DNA of 6,590 nt from an uncultured cyanobacterium (lineage in GTDB: Bacteria; Cyanobacteriota; Cyanobacteriia; Phormidesmidales; Phormidesmidaceae): NCBI GenBank assembly GCA_938029995.1, contig CALHGI010000050.1, positions 1-6,590 of the forward strand, in the 5' to 3' direction. How positions within the stretch are numbered: position 1 is the stretch's first letter; each line of letters begins with the position of its first letter. Positions 1 through 6,410 of this stretch are shown here, one piece after another. Below the pieces are notes generated by a model. It saw only the letters and a program-made list of their open reading frames with translations. It was not told where the DNA came from and searched no databases. The position numbers were made by a program, and so were the translations under genes.

Positions 1-1
1 T

Positions 2-835
2 CTTGCCTTAGGGTCTCTTCTTTTCGCCACAACCCTTGGCATTTCCTTAGTACCTATTCTAGATGCTGAGTCGGCAGTGAGACGGGCATTACATGTACGA
101 CGCTCCTCGGGGACGGTAACAACCGTAAACGGACAATGGAAAAGAACACAGTCGGGGGATCGGCTCACGGCCCGTGGTCACGGTATTATCACCGGTTATC
201 GTTCCAGTGCAAATTTATCCATTGACGGTGGTAGTGGCTCCATCTCAGTTGCCCAAAATACCCACATGAAAGTACAACAACTTTCTGTGGCATCGGCGGG
301 GGGGCATGTGACCGTCATCGATGTTCCCCGCGGTCAAGCTCGGGTGCGGGTGCGCCCCTTTACAAACCCGAGTTCTCGGTTTGAACTGCACACCCCCAGT
401 GGAGTCGCTGCGGTCAGGGGGACTGACTTTGGTGTGTCAGTGTCAGAAGATGGTAAGACCGGTGTAGCGACCCTAGAAGGCAGGGTGGATGCTAGTGCCC
501 AATCTGTTGCGGTGCCGGTGGAGGCGGGGATGGTGTCGATTATTCGACCTGGTGAGACGCCCAGCCCGGCCCAGCCGTTGGATAGGGAGCTGGATATTCA
601 ATGGACCCTGTATGAGTGGAGAGACAATCGCCTACACATAGAAGGTCATATTAATCCGGCCAATGCCTTATTGGTGGCAGAGGAGGAAATTTCCGTCAAT
701 CGTGCTGGTTACTTTAAAGCTGACCTGCCGTTGAAAAAGCGGACTCATCGGGTGATTGCAACTGTCAAAAACCCCATGGGTGAAACGCGGGACCATCGCT
801 TATTTCGTTGGATTGCCCATGATTTTGATTTATAG
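2..835 (+). CDS. Exported FecR-domain protein with C-terminal Ig-like domain (5' end off window)
   Basis: The reading frame is open to the left edge, so the gene is partial. A GTG at 77 could be read as a start, but the codons before it encode a hydrophobic run (LALGSLLFATTLGISLVPIL) that aligns with the signal peptide of the next gene, so the true start lies about ten codons outside. After the signal come a FecR-type beta domain with the core TPSGVAAVRGTDFGVSV and then ATLEGRV, a linker DRELDIQWTLYEWRD, and an Ig-like C-terminal domain (NPANALLVAEEEISVNRAGYF, ending NPMGETRDH). The family (Pfam FecR) is named after the iron-citrate regulator, but this protein lacks the cytosolic N-terminal FecR region and has no sigma-factor neighbour, so an envelope sensory or structural role is more likely. 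It is a paralogue of the next gene, with about half the aligned residues identical by eye. The exact ligand is unknown. Confidence 0.85.
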   Translation, partial: LALGSLLFATTLGISLVPILDAESAVRRALHVRRSSGTVTTVNGQWKRTQSGDRLTARGHGIITGYRSSANLSIDGGSGSISVAQNTHMKVQQLSVASAGGHVTVIDVPRGQARVRVRPFTNPSSRFELHTPSGVAAVRGTDFGVSVSEDGKTGVATLEGRVDASAQSVAVPVEAGMVSIIRPGETPSPAQPLDRELDIQWTLYEWRDNRLHIEGHINPANALLVAEEEISVNRAGYFKADLPLKKRTHRVIATVKNPMGETRDHRLFRWIAHDFDL

Positions 836-954
836 GCCGTCAGTGTTTAGTGGACCGGAATCAAGGGGAGGTCGCCACGGGCACGGGGGAGATGTAGGGC
901 GCAAGCACCCTGGTTTCCAACCCTCGCTTAAGGTTTTGCCCAGGGGCTAAGTTT

Positions 955-1005
955 GTCGGAATACTAAGGTAGTCCGGATACTAGGGCTGTCGGCATGACT
1001 TAGGT
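955..1005. repeat. Degenerate 17-bp tandem repeat, about three units
   Basis: Three consecutive 17-base segments start GTCGG, GTCCG and GTCGG (955-971, 972-988, 989-1005) and share a later core ACTAAGG, ACTAGGG or ACTTAGG. The first two units match at about 13 of 17 positions. The third needs a one-base shift. This looks like a decayed tandem repeat. Function is unknown and chance similarity is possible. Confidence 0.4.
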
Positions 1006-1094
1006 AAGGTCCCCCGTATCACCAACGTTTGCTAAGGCGATAGGCCAGGGTCCCATGGGGATGATCCTTCATCGCCCTCAAGGTTATCTTTTTA

Positions 1095-1109
1095 TAGCAA
1101 ATATTGCTA
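1095..1109. promoter_or_regulatory. Perfect palindrome upstream of second FecR gene, candidate operator
   Basis: TAGCAA-ATA-TTGCTA is a perfect inverted repeat with 6-bp arms and a 3-bp centre, lying 65 bp before the ATG at 1175. Its size and symmetry suit a dimeric DNA-binding regulator. It does not match the NtcA (GTA-N8-TAC) or CRP (TGTGA-N6-TCACA) consensus. The regulator is unknown and the site is inferred from symmetry alone. Confidence 0.35.
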
Positions 1110-1174
1110 CACCCATTGATATAGGGAAATATCTGAAGGAATGACTGACCTGCTAGATTTATGGATCTGCTCTG

Positions 1175-2023
1175 ATGGCAAATGCCAAACGACTAAATAG
1201 AAGAGCCTTTGGGGCACTGATGGCAACAACAACCTTAGGGGTGGTCCTGAATCCTAAGGCCTTATTGGCTAATACGAGCTCGAGCCGCTGGCTACGGGTA
1301 CAGCGGGTTTCTGGGGGTGTAATCACCTTTAATGGTCAGCGTCAGTATGCCAGGGTGGGCGACTATTTGACTTCAGTGGGCCATGGACTGGCGACGGACC
1401 GTCGCTCTACGGCCCATTTGGCCATAGATGATGGCATTGCATCTGTGGCGGTGGCTCAAAATACCCAGATGACCATTCAGCAGCTGTCCGTTTCCCGTGA
1501 TGGAGCTCGTATTACGGTATTAGATGTTCCCCAGGGGCAGGTTAGATTTCAGGTGCGACGATTTACTAATCCGAATTCTCGGTTAGAGTTGCGTACGCCC
1601 AGCGGTGTGGCCGCCGTTAGGGGAACTAATTTTGGGATTTCTGTCAATCAGCAGGGGCAAACCAACGTGGCCGCCCTCGAAGGTCAGGTGGAGGCAGGGG
1701 CCCAAGGGGGAAGGGTCTTGGTGAATGCTGGTAAGATGTCCATCATTTATCCGGGCTCGTCTCCCACCATCGCCCGCGAACTTGATCGCGAACTGGATAT
1801 TCGATGGAAAGATTATGAGTGGCGGGACAGTGGGTGTTATATGGCTGGATATGCCGATGCTGCTAATCTTCTTTGGGTTAATAACCAGGAGGTTTCTGTA
1901 GATCGGGCAGGTTATTTTGCTCAGACTATTCCTTTTGCGCGCCAGCGCCGTGTTGTGTCAATTGTGGTGCAGAACCCCATGGGGGAAACCCGGACCCATA
2001 AGATTTTTCCTCGGGGGGAATGA
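1175..2023 (+). CDS. Exported FecR-domain protein with C-terminal Ig-like domain, complete paralogue
   Basis: A complete 282-residue protein. The in-frame stop at 1154 and lack of another ATG/GTG/TTG fix the start at 1175. There is only a weak GGA upstream as ribosome site. Residues 1-32 look like a signal peptide: basic start, twin arginine R9-R10 in NRRAFGAL, hydrophobic ATTTLGVVL, possible cleavage near A32. The twin arginine suggests Tat export but the motif is not perfect. A FecR-type beta domain spans about 60-175 with core TPSGVAAVRGTNFGISV (141-157) and ALEGQV (167-172). A linker DRELDIRWKDYEWRD (204-218) leads to an Ig-like domain (about 220-278; NNQEVSVDRAGYF, NPMGETRTH) of the type often attached to periplasmic FecR proteins. 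It is the tandem paralogue of the preceding gene and lies 130 bp before the CHASE2 cyclase. It is probably an envelope sensory or binding protein. No ligand can be assigned. Confidence 0.88.
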   Translation: MANAKRLNRRAFGALMATTTLGVVLNPKALLANTSSSRWLRVQRVSGGVITFNGQRQYARVGDYLTSVGHGLATDRRSTAHLAIDDGIASVAVAQNTQMTIQQLSVSRDGARITVLDVPQGQVRFQVRRFTNPNSRLELRTPSGVAAVRGTNFGISVNQQGQTNVAALEGQVEAGAQGGRVLVNAGKMSIIYPGSSPTIARELDRELDIRWKDYEWRDSGCYMAGYADAANLLWVNNQEVSVDRAGYFAQTIPFARQRRVVSIVVQNPMGETRTHKIFPRGE

Positions 2024-2034
2024 TCCGGTGTGCT

Positions 2035-2128
2035 AAGGCAAGGTCAGGAGTAGCGGCAGCGGCTGGAGATTAGAATTTTAGAAGGCAAGGTCAGGAGTAA
2101 CGGCAGCGGCTGGAGATTAGAATTTTAG
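2035..2128. repeat. Two tandem copies of a 47-bp sequence
   Basis: Positions 2035-2081 and 2082-2128 are head-to-tail copies differing at a single base (G at 2053, A at 2100). They fill most of the 130-bp gap between the second FecR gene and the cyclase. Each copy ends in GATTAGAATTTTAG. TAGAAT (2071-2076 and 2118-2123) matches five of six bases of a bacterial -10 box, though no good -35 box sits 16-18 bp before it. The near identity points to a recent duplication or a unit able to expand and contract. The copies lie outside both reading frames. Confidence 0.95.
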
Positions 2129-2153
2129 GATGAGTCGTATAGATAGGTAGGTT

Positions 2154-4100
2154 ATGCAACAGTGGCTGAACCCGTTTAGAAACAAGAATAGGGCGGTGCG
2201 ATCGCAACAGCAGTGGCTCTATATGTTTCTAGGTCCTGGGCTGGCCGCCGCTGGCCTAGGATTAGCCTTAACGCTACTGGGCGCCTGGAATCCACTGGAG
2301 CGAGGTGTTTACAATCGTTTATTCTACACTCGAGAACAGCTTAATCCCCTGGCATGGGACGATAAAATTGTTGTTATTGCCATTGATGGAGATAGTTTAG
2401 GGGAGTATGGTCCCTACCCTTGGAAACGCGATCTCTACGCCGATTTATTGTATCGGCTTGAAATTGTTCAACCTGCAGCGGTGGGCTTTGATATCCTCAT
2501 GCCAGAATCCACCCCAGAGGATGCGGCATTTGCAGAGGCCATCACCTTTAATCCGAACGTGGTCCTATCCATTGGGGGAGATAATCAAGGGAATTTTATT
2601 GATATTGCCAACACCATTGTCCCGGAGACTGGGGGTGCCTTTCCCGTCGGCCACGTGAAACACATTACCGATGCTGACGGTATTAGTCGCCGGGCGTTTC
2701 TCTATGAAAGGCAAGACGAATCCGTGATTGTAGATAGCCTAGCTATTGCCTTACTGAGGCAATACCAAGACAGCCTAGACAACACCATTAGCGCTGATCT
2801 TTCTGATACGGTAGATATCCCTCAAACCCTGCTAAAAAGCTTTGAAGAGTTTGACCAAAACCAACCCGCATGGATTAATTGGCCCGGCCCAATCCATCCA
2901 CTCAAATTAAAAAATATCGATAGCCCTGGCATTACCACCTTATCTTTTCAGGAGGTGATGAATAATGACGATGTGCTTGATCAGCTGCAAAATAAAATCA
3001 TATTGGTGGGCTACACCGCAACGGGGGTGGTCGGAAATATAGAAGACCCGCTTAAAACACCGTTTTCCAGGGCTATTCCTGATTCTGGCGTATTTATCCA
3101 TGCGGCCCTCCTAGACAACTTGCTCAATAATCGTTTTCTTGCGGTTCTGCCTAAATCTTGGACCTTAGCTCTAGTTATTCTCAGTGGCTTTGGCAGTGGC
3201 CTTGTCCTGAGTCCCCTTAGGTTAAGGGGCCGGTTCTTGTTTTTACTGATTCTCGTCCCAGCCTGGTTTACGGTAGCCTACACCTGTTTTGCGACCACTA
3301 ATCTGCTGATCCCCATGGCGGCCCCCATCGGCACTACGCTACTGGGGATGATGTTTTTTCAAATTGCTGAACAAAGAGAACGCCAGGCCCTCACCGATCT
3401 CTTTGCCATTAGCCTCTCACCTGAAATGGCTGATTTTGTGTGGCAGCATAAAGACGAACTGCTTTCAGAGGGGCAAATCCATGCGCAAGAACTGACTGCG
3501 ACCGTTCTATTCACCGATATTCGAGGGTTTACCTCTATCACTGAAAAACTTCCCTCAAAAGACCTGTTGATCTGGCTCAACCGTTACTTTGAGGTGATGA
3601 CCGAATGCATTATGGATAATGGTGGAGTGGTCGATAAATATATCGGCGATGCAATTATGGCCGCTTTCGGTACCCCAGTTTCCCGTAAGGGGGAAACTGC
3701 GATTCAGCAGGATGCCCTGAATGCGGCGAAGGCAAGCATGGCGATGATCATGCGACTCAAGGACTTGAATGAAGAATTTCAAGCCCAAGGATTACCCACC
3801 GTTAAATTTGGCGTAGGATTGCATACTGGGCCTTTGGTCGCAGGTACCGTCGGTAGCCGCACTCGGGCTAACTATTCTCTCTTTGGCGATACCGTTAATA
3901 TTGCTGCCCGCCTGCAAGATATGACCAAACAATTGACTAGGGATTCCCCTTATCCAATTTTGATGAGTGAATCCACCTATCAATATGTGAGCGAACACTA
4001 CACCATCAGCGCGGAAAAAGCCAAGATCCAGCTACGGGGACGCACGGCTCAAACCACTGTGTATGCGCTAAGCGGTATCAAAACCGTAGCCCCCCAATAG
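2154..4100 (+). CDS. CHASE2-domain class III adenylate (possibly guanylate) cyclase, membrane-bound
   Basis: A 648-residue protein predicted to make cAMP from ATP in response to an extracytoplasmic signal. The ATG at 2154 follows an in-frame stop at 2148, and TAGGTAGG lies just upstream. Order of parts: transmembrane helix about 21-45; CHASE2 sensor about 69-325 (IVVIAIDGDSL, PWKRDLYADLL, VGFDILMPE, EDAAFAEA); three helices about 336-355, 361-380 and 384-404; a short linker with SPEMADFVW; and the class III catalytic domain about 448-640. Catalytic metal aspartates are D455 (FTDIRGFT) and D499 (YIGD). K495 is the purine-reading lysine of adenylate cyclases, and N582 and R586 in GDTVNIAAR are the transition-state pair. 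The partner purine position is S575 (NYSLFGDTVN), where adenylate cyclases usually have Asp or Thr and guanylate cyclases Cys, so ATP preference is likely but not certain. All catalytic residues are present, so it should be active. It has no PAS, GAF or kinase module. Confidence 0.93.
   Translation: MQQWLNPFRNKNRAVRSQQQWLYMFLGPGLAAAGLGLALTLLGAWNPLERGVYNRLFYTREQLNPLAWDDKIVVIAIDGDSLGEYGPYPWKRDLYADLLYRLEIVQPAAVGFDILMPESTPEDAAFAEAITFNPNVVLSIGGDNQGNFIDIANTIVPETGGAFPVGHVKHITDADGISRRAFLYERQDESVIVDSLAIALLRQYQDSLDNTISADLSDTVDIPQTLLKSFEEFDQNQPAWINWPGPIHPLKLKNIDSPGITTLSFQEVMNNDDVLDQLQNKIILVGYTATGVVGNIEDPLKTPFSRAIPDSGVFIHAALLDNLLNNRFLAVLPKSWTLALVILSGFGSGLVLSPLRLRGRFLFLLILVPAWFTVAYTCFATTNLLIPMAAPIGTTLLGMMFFQIAEQRERQALTDLFAISLSPEMADFVWQHKDELLSEGQIHAQELTATVLFTDIRGFTSITEKLPSKDLLIWLNRYFEVMTECIMDNGGVVDKYIGDAIMAAFGTPVSRKGETAIQQDALNAAKASMAMIMRLKDLNEEFQAQGLPTVKFGVGLHTGPLVAGTVGSRTRANYSLFGDTVNIAARLQDMTKQLTRDSPYPILMSESTYQYVSEHYTISAEKAKIQLRGRTAQTTVYALSGIKTVAPQ
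2198..2205. repeat. HIP1 octamer
   Basis: GCGATCGC, the highly iterated palindrome of many cyanobacterial genomes, lies here inside the first codons of the cyclase gene. With the copy at 4657-4664 this makes two in 6.6 kb, far above the one per about 65 kb expected at random, and supports a cyanobacterial source. Confidence 0.85.
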
Positions 4101-4224
4101 GGGCATATGCACCATGGAGCCCTATGGAAATGGCACTGATATAAAAGGCGGAGATAAGGCTCCAGGGCTGATGATCTGAGACGATTAAACCCCGTACCTT
4201 CGATTGCCTCTGCCATGGCAAATC

Positions 4225-4244
4225 GTTGCCAGGCACTGGGCAAC
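4225..4244 (+). terminator. Weak hairpin, possible early terminator of the cyclase gene
   Basis: GTTGCC and GGCAAC form a 6-bp stem around an 8-base loop, followed by AGTTTAA. It is 124 bp past the cyclase stop. The T run is poor, so termination here is uncertain and the hairpin at 4336-4373 is a better candidate. Confidence 0.25.
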
Positions 4245-4275
4245 AGTTTAATGCTGGCTGTTCTGTGAGGGGGAA

Positions 4276-4309
4276 TTTTGGCTGTGACAATATTTTGGCT
4301 GTGACAATA
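4276..4309. repeat. Exact 17-bp tandem repeat, two units, with TGTGA half-sites
   Basis: TTTTGGCTGTGACAATA occurs at 4276-4292 and again at 4293-4309 with no mismatch. Each unit carries TGTGA, the left half of a CRP-type site (4283-4287, 4300-4304), and a third CTGTGA precedes at 4263-4268, but no TCACA right half follows at the proper distance. The second unit runs into a near-palindrome, GACAATATTGTTGTC (4303-4317). Confidence 0.9.
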
Positions 4310-4335
4310 TTGTTGTCGGGCATTTTAAATGCAAG

Positions 4336-4373
4336 TCTCCCCCATGGAGACATCGATTTCTCTATGGGGGAGA
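4336..4373. terminator. Long hairpin between convergent genes, likely bidirectional terminator
   Basis: Arms 4336-4350 (TCTCCCCCATGGAGA) and 4359-4373 pair over 15 bp with an 8-base loop. On the + strand one pair is G-U. On the - strand the same position is a C-A mismatch, leaving a perfect 10-bp outer stem. It starts 15 bp beyond the glmS stop. No strong T run follows on either side (TTAATCG on +, CTTGCATTT on -), which is common for cyanobacterial terminators. Its position between converging genes supports termination in both directions or 3'-end protection. Confidence 0.7.
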
Positions 4374-4388
4374 TTAATCGTTGAACTG

Positions 4389-6287
4389 TTACTCAACGGT
4401 TACGGACTTAGCCAAGTTACGGGGTTGATCCACGTCTAAACCTCGTCGTGCAGCAATGTGATAGGACAACAATTGCAAAGGCAAGACCGTCAGCATGGGA
4501 GAGAGCAACTCATCCACCGTTGGTACTGGCAACAGGGTATCAAAGGTATGCTCCGCTTCGGGGTCATTGGCTGGGGCCACCCCGATGAGCTGGGCATCGC
4601 GGGCCTTGGCTTCCTGGGCATTGGAGAGGACTTTGTCATAGACAGAACCCGGAACTGCGATCGCAACCACCGGCACCTTTGCATCCAATAACGCAATCGG
4701 TCCATGCTTCATCTCCCCAGCCGGATATCCCTCCGCATGGATATAGCTAATTTCCTTCAGCTTCAGTGCCCCTTCCAAGGCAATGGGATAATTTACCCCG
4801 CGACCAATAAAGATAAAGTCCTGGGTCTCCGTAAAGCTGTGGGCCAACTCTTCCGTGTAACTTTCCTGCTGTGCGATCACCTGCTCCATATGGTTAGGCA
4901 ACTGGCGCATGCCCTCGATCAGCTCAGCCAGCTGCTGGCCAGAAAGCGTTTTCCGTTGGTAGGCCAGCTCCAACGCCAAGAAGTAGAACGCCATCAGCTG
5001 AGCCACAAACGTCTTAGTGGCCGCTACTCCAATTTCAATGCCCGCATGGGTGGCCACCACATTGGGAATCAGTCGTCCCAAGGAGCTTTCAGGCCGGTTG
5101 GTAATCCCCAACATACGAGGGGCAAAGGCCTCTCCCCCTTGTTCCGTCCGGCGAGTTTGCTCCATTTCCAACGCCGCCAGGGTATCCGCCGTTTCCCCCG
5201 ACTGGGTCACACCAATGGTGAGGGCATTAGCAATCATCGGCGTGGGTGAATAGCGAAACTCCGAGGCGTAGTGCACCACCGTCGGAATCCCCGCCAAATG
5301 CTCCAGCAGATGTTTCCCCACCAGGCTCGCATGCCAGCTTGTGCCACAGGCCAAAATTTGTACATGGTTGAGGTCTGCCAACAGGCTGGGGGCTAGCCCC
5401 AAATTAATTGGAGAACCCTCACTTTCCGGCGTCCAGCCACTGGCCAGGTACGTTTCTAAACTGGCACGCACCACCCCAGGCTGCTCATGGATTTCCTTCA
5501 GCATAAAGTGCTTAAAGCCCTGCTTCTCCACCATGGTGGGGCTAATGCTGAGGGTGATGGGATGCTTTTTCAGCCGTCTCCCTGTGAAGTCATACATAGC
5601 CACACCCAGGGGCGTCAGCATGGCCAACTCACCATTATCCAACGGTAGAACTGCGCGGGTATGGGACACAATCGCCGGAGTATCCGATGCACAGAAAAAT
5701 TCCCCCTGACCGAAGCCAATGGCCAACGGAGCCTGCTGACGTACCGCAATCAACTCATCGGGAAAGTCGGCGCTGACCACGGCTAGGGCAAAGGCCCCCT
5801 CCAAATCTTGAACCGCTTGGCGGACAGCTTCTAGGAGCACCGATTCATGTTGCAAGGGACCCTCCACCCCCTTAGCTAAATAGTCTGCAATCAGGTGGGG
5901 AATCACCTCAGTATCGGTTTCGGAATGAAACTCATAGCCCTTGGCCATGAGCTCTTCCCGCAATTCCCGATAGTTTTCCACAATGCCGTTTTGCACCACC
6001 GCCAAACGACCACTCGCATCGGTGTGGGGATGGGCGTTTCGCTCTTCGGGTTTACCATGGGTGGCCCAGCGGGTATGGCCAATCCCCAAGCGAGCGGGAT
6101 CTTCTATGCCGTCTAGCTTGTCCTGTAAATTTTGTAGCTTACCTTTGGCCCGTACTCGGTGGATTTCACCTTCGCTAATGGTGGCCACACCCGCTGAGTC
6201 ATAGCCCCGATATTCTAGCTTCCGTAAGCCTTCAATTAAGATACCGCTAGCGGCACGAGTTCCTATATAACCTACAATTCCGCACAT
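4389..6287 (-). CDS. glmS: Glutamine--fructose-6-phosphate aminotransferase (isomerizing)
   Basis: A complete 632-residue GlmS, which makes glucosamine-6-phosphate from fructose-6-phosphate and glutamine, the first step toward UDP-GlcNAc for peptidoglycan and lipopolysaccharide. It is cytosolic. The N-terminal glutaminase domain (about 1-230) begins MCGIVGY with catalytic Cys2 exposed when Met is removed, followed by EYRGYDSAG (25-33), HTRWATHG (71-78), NAHPH (84-88), QNGIVENY (99-106) and SETDTE (122-127). Two SIS sugar-isomerase domains follow: the first with LACGTSWHAS near Cys314 and TQSGETADT, the second with FIGRGVNYP near Gly495 and EMKHGPIAL with His528, the equivalent of the E. coli ring-opening histidine. 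The C terminus is the classic DQPRNLAKSVTVE. It is about 23 residues longer than E. coli GlmS, partly from an insertion around EQGGEAFAPRM. The ATG at 6287 is fixed by Cys2 and by a strong ribosome site. It is convergent with the cyclase and so in a separate transcription unit. Confidence 0.98.
   Translation of the reverse strand: MCGIVGYIGTRAASGILIEGLRKLEYRGYDSAGVATISEGEIHRVRAKGKLQNLQDKLDGIEDPARLGIGHTRWATHGKPEERNAHPHTDASGRLAVVQNGIVENYRELREELMAKGYEFHSETDTEVIPHLIADYLAKGVEGPLQHESVLLEAVRQAVQDLEGAFALAVVSADFPDELIAVRQQAPLAIGFGQGEFFCASDTPAIVSHTRAVLPLDNGELAMLTPLGVAMYDFTGRRLKKHPITLSISPTMVEKQGFKHFMLKEIHEQPGVVRASLETYLASGWTPESEGSPINLGLAPSLLADLNHVQILACGTSWHASLVGKHLLEHLAGIPTVVHYASEFRYSPTPMIANALTIGVTQSGETADTLAALEMEQTRRTEQGGEAFAPRMLGITNRPESSLGRLIPNVVATHAGIEIGVAATKTFVAQLMAFYFLALELAYQRKTLSGQQLAELIEGMRQLPNHMEQVIAQQESYTEELAHSFTETQDFIFIGRGVNYPIALEGALKLKEISYIHAEGYPAGEMKHGPIALLDAKVPVVAIAVPGSVYDKVLSNAQEAKARDAQLIGVAPANDPEAEHTFDTLLPVPTVDELLSPMLTVLPLQLLSYHIAARRGLDVDQPRNLAKSVTVE
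4657..4664. repeat. HIP1 octamer
   Basis: A second GCGATCGC palindrome, within the 3' part of glmS, as at 2198-2205. Confidence 0.85.
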
Positions 6288-6293
6288 ATGATG

Positions 6294-6301
6294 TCTCCTT
6301 T
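6294..6301 (-). promoter_or_regulatory. Strong Shine-Dalgarno of glmS
   Basis: Read on the - strand this is AAAGGAGA, with AAGGAG seven bases before the ATG. It is the best ribosome site in the window and confirms the glmS start at 6287. The other genes have much weaker sites. Confidence 0.85.
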
Positions 6302-6410
6302 AATAGTTATTGATTCGGGGCCTTACTGATTGTTTCGATGGATAAGAGAGTTCAAACGGTTCTGGCCTAGGACCCGGTGGACCGAGCGGTTTCCCCCTTA
6401 AATCGAACGG

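Larger units (their letters stand above)
836..1174. other. Intergenic region between the FecR paralogues
   Basis: This 339-bp stretch has no convincing gene. It contains a degenerate 17-bp repeat (955-1005), a small 5-bp hairpin (1060-1073) and a perfect 15-bp palindrome (1095-1109). I see no hairpin followed by a T run, so no clear terminator for the first FecR gene, and no promoter with both hexamers in good form. Short open frames here (for example from 1141 or 1161) have no coding support. Whether the two FecR genes are cotranscribed cannot be decided. The length of the gap and the palindrome slightly favour a separate promoter for the second gene. Confidence 0.7.
4101..4388. other. Convergent intergenic region between cyclase and glmS
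   Basis: This 288-bp gap between the 3' ends of the cyclase and glmS holds several inverted repeats and a tandem repeat: a weak hairpin at 4225-4244, three CTGTGA motifs at 4263, 4282 and 4299, a 17-bp tandem repeat at 4276-4309, a near-palindrome at 4303-4317, GCATTT-T-AAATGC at 4320-4332 and the long hairpin at 4336-4373. A 91-codon open frame crosses it on the - strand but overlaps the cyclase end and starts inside the long hairpin, so I do not call it a gene. Confidence 0.7.

Noticed and set aside
756..950. A 64-codon + strand frame overlapping the end of the first FecR gene
   Set aside because: It is a shifted reading of the FecR 3' end and intergenic DNA, with a low-complexity GRGG-rich tail and no family resemblance.
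1141..1200. Short upstream frames before the second FecR gene, including a 4-codon one whose stop overlaps the ATG at 1175
   Set aside because: The TGATG overlap suggests translational coupling, but the peptide is only MDLL and neither frame has a clear ribosome site or other support.
2..2023. Interpretation of the FecR proteins as iron-citrate anti-sigma regulators
   Set aside because: There is no adjacent ECF sigma factor or TonB receptor, and both proteins begin with export signals rather than a cytosolic anti-sigma region followed by a central transmembrane helix.
4078..4353. A 91-codon open frame on the - strand in the convergent gap
   Set aside because: It overlaps the end of the cyclase gene, begins inside the long hairpin, has no ribosome site I can see and its translation resembles no family I recognise.
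4704..5249. A 181-codon + strand frame inside glmS
   Set aside because: It is antisense to a strongly conserved enzyme gene whose frame is certain. The long open frame is a by-product of glmS codon use.
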